This document shows, in pieces, positions 6,262 to 9,350 of a DNA stretch of 9,350 nt. A program made the position numbers and the translations under genes. Each line of letters opens with the position of its first letter. The stretch's first letter is position 1. Under the pieces are notes generated by a model. That model saw nothing but the letters and a program-made list of their open reading frames with translations, was not told the DNA's origin and made no database searches. Source of the DNA: JAWKTM01 sp041399085 (GTDB lineage Bacteria > Planctomycetota > Planctomycetia > Pirellulales > Pirellulaceae); contig JAWKTM010000123.1 in NCBI GenBank assembly GCA_041399085.1, forward strand, positions 1-9,350. Reading direction: 5' to 3'.

Positions 6262-7698
6262 CTAACTCCATAAAGCCGTCACCGGCTTGCCGCCTTCAAC
6301 AATCGGCGTCGGTCGATTCTCGGCGTTCAGCACGCGAAACTCGGGCGAGATACCGAGCGCGTGATAAATGGTTGCCGCCAAATCCTCCGGCGTCACTCGG
6401 TTTTCGATCGGATACGCGGCGTCCTTATCCGACTTGCCGTACACGCGTCCGCCGATCACACCGCCTCCGGCGAGCACGGCCGGGAACAACGTGCTCCAAT
6501 GATCGCGACCCCAGTTGGCGTTCGCTTTCGGAGTCCGTCCCATCTCGCCCGTGGCGACAACCAACGTCTCGTCCAGCAAACCGCGCTGGTCCAAATCATC
6601 CAACAGCGCCGCGTAAGCTTGATCGAACGTCGGCAACAGATGCTTCTTCACGTCGTCACTGTTGCGGTGCGAATCCCAGCTATATCCGTCCACACAGTCG
6701 TAATGCACCGTGACGAATCGCACGCCGGCTTCCACGAGCCGCCGAGCCATCAGGCACGATTGCCCAAACAGATGACGACCGTACCGATCACGCAACGCGT
6801 CCGATTCGCGGCGGATGTTGAGCGCCTCGCGCGTCTTCTCCGAAGTGACGAGCGCGAAGGCTCGTTGACGAAAGGCATCGAAGTTCGAGGTCACCGCCAG
6901 CCGGTCGGCCAAACGCCGCTGGTCGTTGTACTGTTCCAGCAGCGACTGACGGCCGTGCAAGCGATCGAGAGTCACGCCATCGCGCGCCGCCATTCCCGCG
7001 ATCTGAAACGTCAATTCTTCGTCCGAACAATCGCGCCAATACGGATTGTCCGTCAGCGATTTCTTATCGATCTGCGTCGTCAACGGATTGAAGCGTTGCC
7101 CCAACCAACCAGCGTGTTCGCCCGGCCGCGGATACTGGCCAGCTTGTTGTAGCCGGCCCAACGAATTCGGCAGAACCATATAAGCCGGCAAAGGCTGCGC
7201 GAGCCCGCGCCGCTGTTGATCCAAGTATTCGACGATCGACCCCATCGACGGCCAATCCTTCGGAGTCGGCGAAAATCCGCCGCCGATCGGCACGTGCCAC
7301 CGCCGCCCGGTTTGCATGTAGTGCCCGCCGCCGCTGTGATCGTTGAACGAATGCGACATCGTGCGAATCACACAATACTTATCCGATCTCGCGGCGGTGT
7401 TCGGCAGATGATCGCTCACGAGCAACTCGGGCGTCCGCGAAGCGATCGGGCGGAACGGCCCGCGAATCTGTTCGGGCGCGTCCGGTTTCATGTCGAACGT
7501 TTCAAGCTGGCTCGGACCACCGAACAGCAGAAGGAAGATCACCGACTTGGCCCGCGGCCGCAATTCACTCGAAGCCGCTTCGGCCGCCAGTAGCTTCGGC
7601 AACGAGAGTCCCAGCAAACCGGCGCCGCCCGCTTGCAGAACCTCGCGTCGGCTGGCGCGATCGCACGTTTGCCGAGGTCGTCCGAGAATCGTCAGCAT
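6262..7698 (-). CDS. DUF1501 family protein with Tat signal
   Basis: A 478-aa DUF1501 protein, full length for this family of alkaline phosphatase/sulfatase-like proteins, which is greatly expanded in planctomycetes; substrate unknown. A Tat signal is visible: SRREVLQAGGAGLLGLSLP (16-34), with Arg17-Arg18 and a likely cleavage site near AEAASS, so export in folded form is expected. Core motifs: SVIFLLLFGGPSQLETFDMK (52-71), HSFNDHSGGGHYMQTGR (116-132), PSMGSIVEYL (150-159), AGVRFVTVHYDCVDGYSWDSH (mid-protein), and near the C-terminus ATGEMGRTPKANANWGRDHW with His400. The His and Asp residues are candidate metal ligands by analogy with the fold. Start ATG 7698 has AGGTGA (7703-7708) 4 nt upstream. 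The usual DUF1549/DUF1553 cytochrome-type partner gene is not next to it; the upstream neighbour is divergent. Confidence 0.94.
   Translation of the reverse strand: MLTILGRPRQTCDRASRREVLQAGGAGLLGLSLPKLLAAEAASSELRPRAKSVIFLLLFGGPSQLETFDMKPDAPEQIRGPFRPIASRTPELLVSDHLPNTAARSDKYCVIRTMSHSFNDHSGGGHYMQTGRRWHVPIGGGFSPTPKDWPSMGSIVEYLDQQRRGLAQPLPAYMVLPNSLGRLQQAGQYPRPGEHAGWLGQRFNPLTTQIDKKSLTDNPYWRDCSDEELTFQIAGMAARDGVTLDRLHGRQSLLEQYNDQRRLADRLAVTSNFDAFRQRAFALVTSEKTREALNIRRESDALRDRYGRHLFGQSCLMARRLVEAGVRFVTVHYDCVDGYSWDSHRNSDDVKKHLLPTFDQAYAALLDDLDQRGLLDETLVVATGEMGRTPKANANWGRDHWSTLFPAVLAGGGVIGGRVYGKSDKDAAYPIENRVTPEDLAATIYHALGISPEFRVLNAENRPTPIVEGGKPVTALWS
6273..6288. terminator. weak hairpin at the lpxB/DUF1501 convergent junction
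   Basis: AAGCCG-TCAC-CGGCTT forms a 6-bp stem with a 4-nt loop, 11 nt past the lpxB stop and inside the last codons of the DUF1501 gene. It is the only hairpin near the junction of these convergent genes. No T-run follows on either strand, so an intrinsic-terminator role is speculative. Confidence 0.2.
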
Positions 7699-7937
7699 CG
7701 CGTCACCTATATATCTGAGTTCATGGCGTGACGTACGGCATCCGTCCGCCGCTGCTCACCGCGCGGCCCATCATACGAATCAACCCACGTCGATGCAATT
7801 CACAAGGTGTGAGTCCGCGAGCGGGCCTGGTCACCCACATCGCATCGCGACCGTAAATCGCCCGGCGTGCAATGGGCGGTCGGGCCGATTAAACTCGCTC
7901 GTTACTTGGTTCGAGCCCGACGTCTCACGAGCAATGC
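7699..7937. other. divergent intergenic region between DUF1501 and vWA-like genes
   Basis: This 239-bp stretch must contain the starts of two divergent transcripts. On the minus strand a TATATA (7708-7713) lies too close to the DUF1501 ribosome site to be an ordinary -10 box. No convincing -35/-10 pair is visible for either gene. An imperfect inverted repeat lies in the leader of the rightward gene: CGACC...GCCC with a 7-nt bulge, pairing to GGGCGGTCG, at 7848-7882. An ATG at 7724 (minus strand) gives only a five-codon frame. Confidence 0.5.
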
Positions 7938-9350
7938 ATGATGAAATATCTCGGTTGGTTACTTGGCATCCGCGAAGTCGAATCGATCGACGACATCCAG
8001 GTGTCGTTGGCCGCGCCGTGGGCGACCAGCGGCGGATTCTGGGTAGTGGCCGGATGCATTGCGTTGATGATCGCGTCGCTGTGGTTCTACGCCAAACGCC
8101 AATCGCGCGGCTCGCTCGGAGCGCGCCTCGCGCTGGGAGTTTGTCGCGGCCTGCTGCTGGCCACGTTGTTGGTGACGTTGGCCGATCCCATCTTGAGGCT
8201 AAACGTCACGCACAGCGAAAAGCCGCTGCTGTACCTAGTATTCGATGGCACGGACAGCATGGCGATCGAAGACGAGCTGACCGACAACGAACGCTCGGAA
8301 TTGGCGAACAATGTTGGCTGGAAGGCGGACTCCGCCGATGCCGCACCGACGCGATCCGATCTGGTTCGGTCGCTCGTTTCCAAAGACCAACAGAACTTGA
8401 TCCTGCGGCTGCAACAAGAGAAACAGCTTCGCTTGGAAGCCTTCTTATTCGACGGCCATACGACGAGCCGGCTGCGAAAACTGACGACGGAAGGCACGGC
8501 GGCAGGAGTGATCGACCCCAAAAAGTTGGCCGATCAATTGACGACCGAAGGTCAAGTCACGGCGCTCGGCGCTGCTCTGTACGACACGGGCGAGCAGTTC
8601 GGAGCGTCGAACTTGGCGGGCGTCGTAATGTTCAGCGACTTCGCGCACAACTCGGGTCTCGCGCCGCTGGGAGGCGAAGCGTCTGGCCGATCACCGGCAG
8701 CTCGCGTTGGCGTTCCGATCTATACGGTCGGGATCGGAGCGCCGGAAGCGATCGACTTGGCCGTCGATCTGCAAACCGATCCCAAGATGAAGAAGGCCGA
8801 GCGAACGAACGTGCTGGTCAAACTTCGCCAGTCCGGCTTGAACGGCCGACAAGTGACAGTGCGTGTCACGGCTCGACCGTTACGCTCGGCGAGTGGTTTC
8901 GAGAGCGTCGAGCCGATCGTCGTCGGCCAGCGGCAACTGACTCTCGACTCGGCGATCGCCGCCGCGGACTTTCCGTTCACGCCGACTCAGTCCGGTCCGT
9001 TTGAGTTCACGGCCGAAGTCGATCCGCAACCAGGCGAAATCGTCACCGAAAACAACCGAGCCAGCCGCGAAGTCAACATCATCGACGACTATTTGCGGCT
9101 GATGTACGTGGCCAACGAACCAGACTGGGAATGGCGATTCATCAAGGAAGTATTTCATCGTGACAAGCTGGTCGGGATGAAAGGCTTCCGCACTTATTTG
9201 GCGTCGTCCGATCCGCAGGTCCGGGAATCGAACGTGTTGTTTTTGCCGACGTTGACGCCTTCGCGCGGCGAGTTTTTCGCAAACGACGTGATCTTCCTGG
9301 GCGATATGCCGCGAGCGGCGATTTCCGATCGCTTCGGTGAAATGCTGAAG
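7938..9350 (+). CDS. membrane-anchored vWA-like domain protein (partial, C-terminus off right edge)
   Basis: Open for 471 codons to the window edge. Two hydrophobic segments near the N-terminus (about 34-51 and 63-81) should anchor it in the membrane. A von Willebrand A-like domain follows. KPLLYLVFDGTDSMAIED (95-112) gives a DxTxS form of the MIDAS metal site (Asp103, Thr105, Ser107). GQVTALGAALYD (205-216) supplies a Thr at the second MIDAS position, and GVVMFSDFAHNSG (228-240) and IYTVGIGAP (261-269) are the later strands. Next comes a beta-rich stretch (about 285-380). The segment from DDYLRLMYVANEPDWEWRFI (383-402) resembles the start of the glutamine-amidotransferase-like half found in large planctomycete membrane proteins of this type. 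ATG codons at 7938 and 7941 are both in frame, and the Shine-Dalgarno is poor. Function unknown; complex assembly or envelope sensing is a guess. Confidence 0.85.
   Translation, partial: MMKYLGWLLGIREVESIDDIQVSLAAPWATSGGFWVVAGCIALMIASLWFYAKRQSRGSLGARLALGVCRGLLLATLLVTLADPILRLNVTHSEKPLLYLVFDGTDSMAIEDELTDNERSELANNVGWKADSADAAPTRSDLVRSLVSKDQQNLILRLQQEKQLRLEAFLFDGHTTSRLRKLTTEGTAAGVIDPKKLADQLTTEGQVTALGAALYDTGEQFGASNLAGVVMFSDFAHNSGLAPLGGEASGRSPAARVGVPIYTVGIGAPEAIDLAVDLQTDPKMKKAERTNVLVKLRQSGLNGRQVTVRVTARPLRSASGFESVEPIVVGQRQLTLDSAIAAADFPFTPTQSGPFEFTAEVDPQPGEIVTENNRASREVNIIDDYLRLMYVANEPDWEWRFIKEVFHRDKLVGMKGFRTYLASSDPQVRESNVLFLPTLTPSRGEFFANDVIFLGDMPRAAISDRFGEMLK

Noticed and set aside
7900..7930. GGTTCGAGCCC resembling a tRNA T-arm
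   Set aside because: The flanking bases do not form the T stem, and no acceptor or anticodon arm can be drawn around it.
7490..9004. 504-codon open frame on the plus strand
   Set aside because: It runs antisense through the start of the DUF1501 gene, across the intergenic region and out of frame through the vWA-like gene. It is Arg/Ser-rich and has no motifs; both underlying genes have clear domain evidence.

Overview
The window looks like chromosomal DNA from a Planctomycetota bacterium with GC-rich genes. This is inferred from three things. There is a Tat-exported DUF1501 protein and a two-helix membrane protein with a von Willebrand factor A (vWA)-like domain, both typical of planctomycetes. 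There are also hopanoid genes beside a lipid A gene, which points to a Gram-negative envelope. No rRNA or tRNA is visible to confirm it.

Layout. (1) Positions 1-3889, minus strand: a tight hopanoid operon read from right to left as shc (squalene-hopene cyclase), hpnH (radical-SAM adenosylhopane synthase) and hpnG (nucleoside phosphorylase-type protein, running off the left edge). Gaps are 14 and 4 nt. (2) Positions 3890-5085: about 1.2 kb with no gene I can support, AT-richer in its middle and carrying two good inverted repeats and a candidate promoter. (3) Positions 5086-6261, plus strand: lpxB, lipid-A-disaccharide synthase. (4) Positions 6262-7698, minus strand: a DUF1501 protein. Its stop codon directly abuts the lpxB stop. 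(5) Positions 7699-7937: a divergent intergenic region. (6) Positions 7938-9350, plus strand: the first 471 codons of a membrane-anchored vWA-like protein, cut by the right edge.

How the genes work together. SHC cyclises squalene to hopene, HpnH joins the 5'-deoxyadenosyl group of SAM to hopene, and HpnG removes adenine to begin ribosylhopane and C35 side-chain formation. LpxB makes the lipid A disaccharide of the outer membrane. The left and middle genes are therefore all envelope-lipid genes. The DUF1501 and vWA genes are transcribed divergently and have no clear link to lipid synthesis.

The main anomaly is in shc. Both ends read cleanly as squalene-hopene cyclase. A segment of about 450 bp (roughly 2318-2765), which includes the catalytic Asp-rich motif, switches reading frame many times and contains an in-frame TGA inside a QW motif. 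This is either a broken gene or a patch of poor consensus sequence. The sequence alone does not settle which. I found no convincing new biological system.
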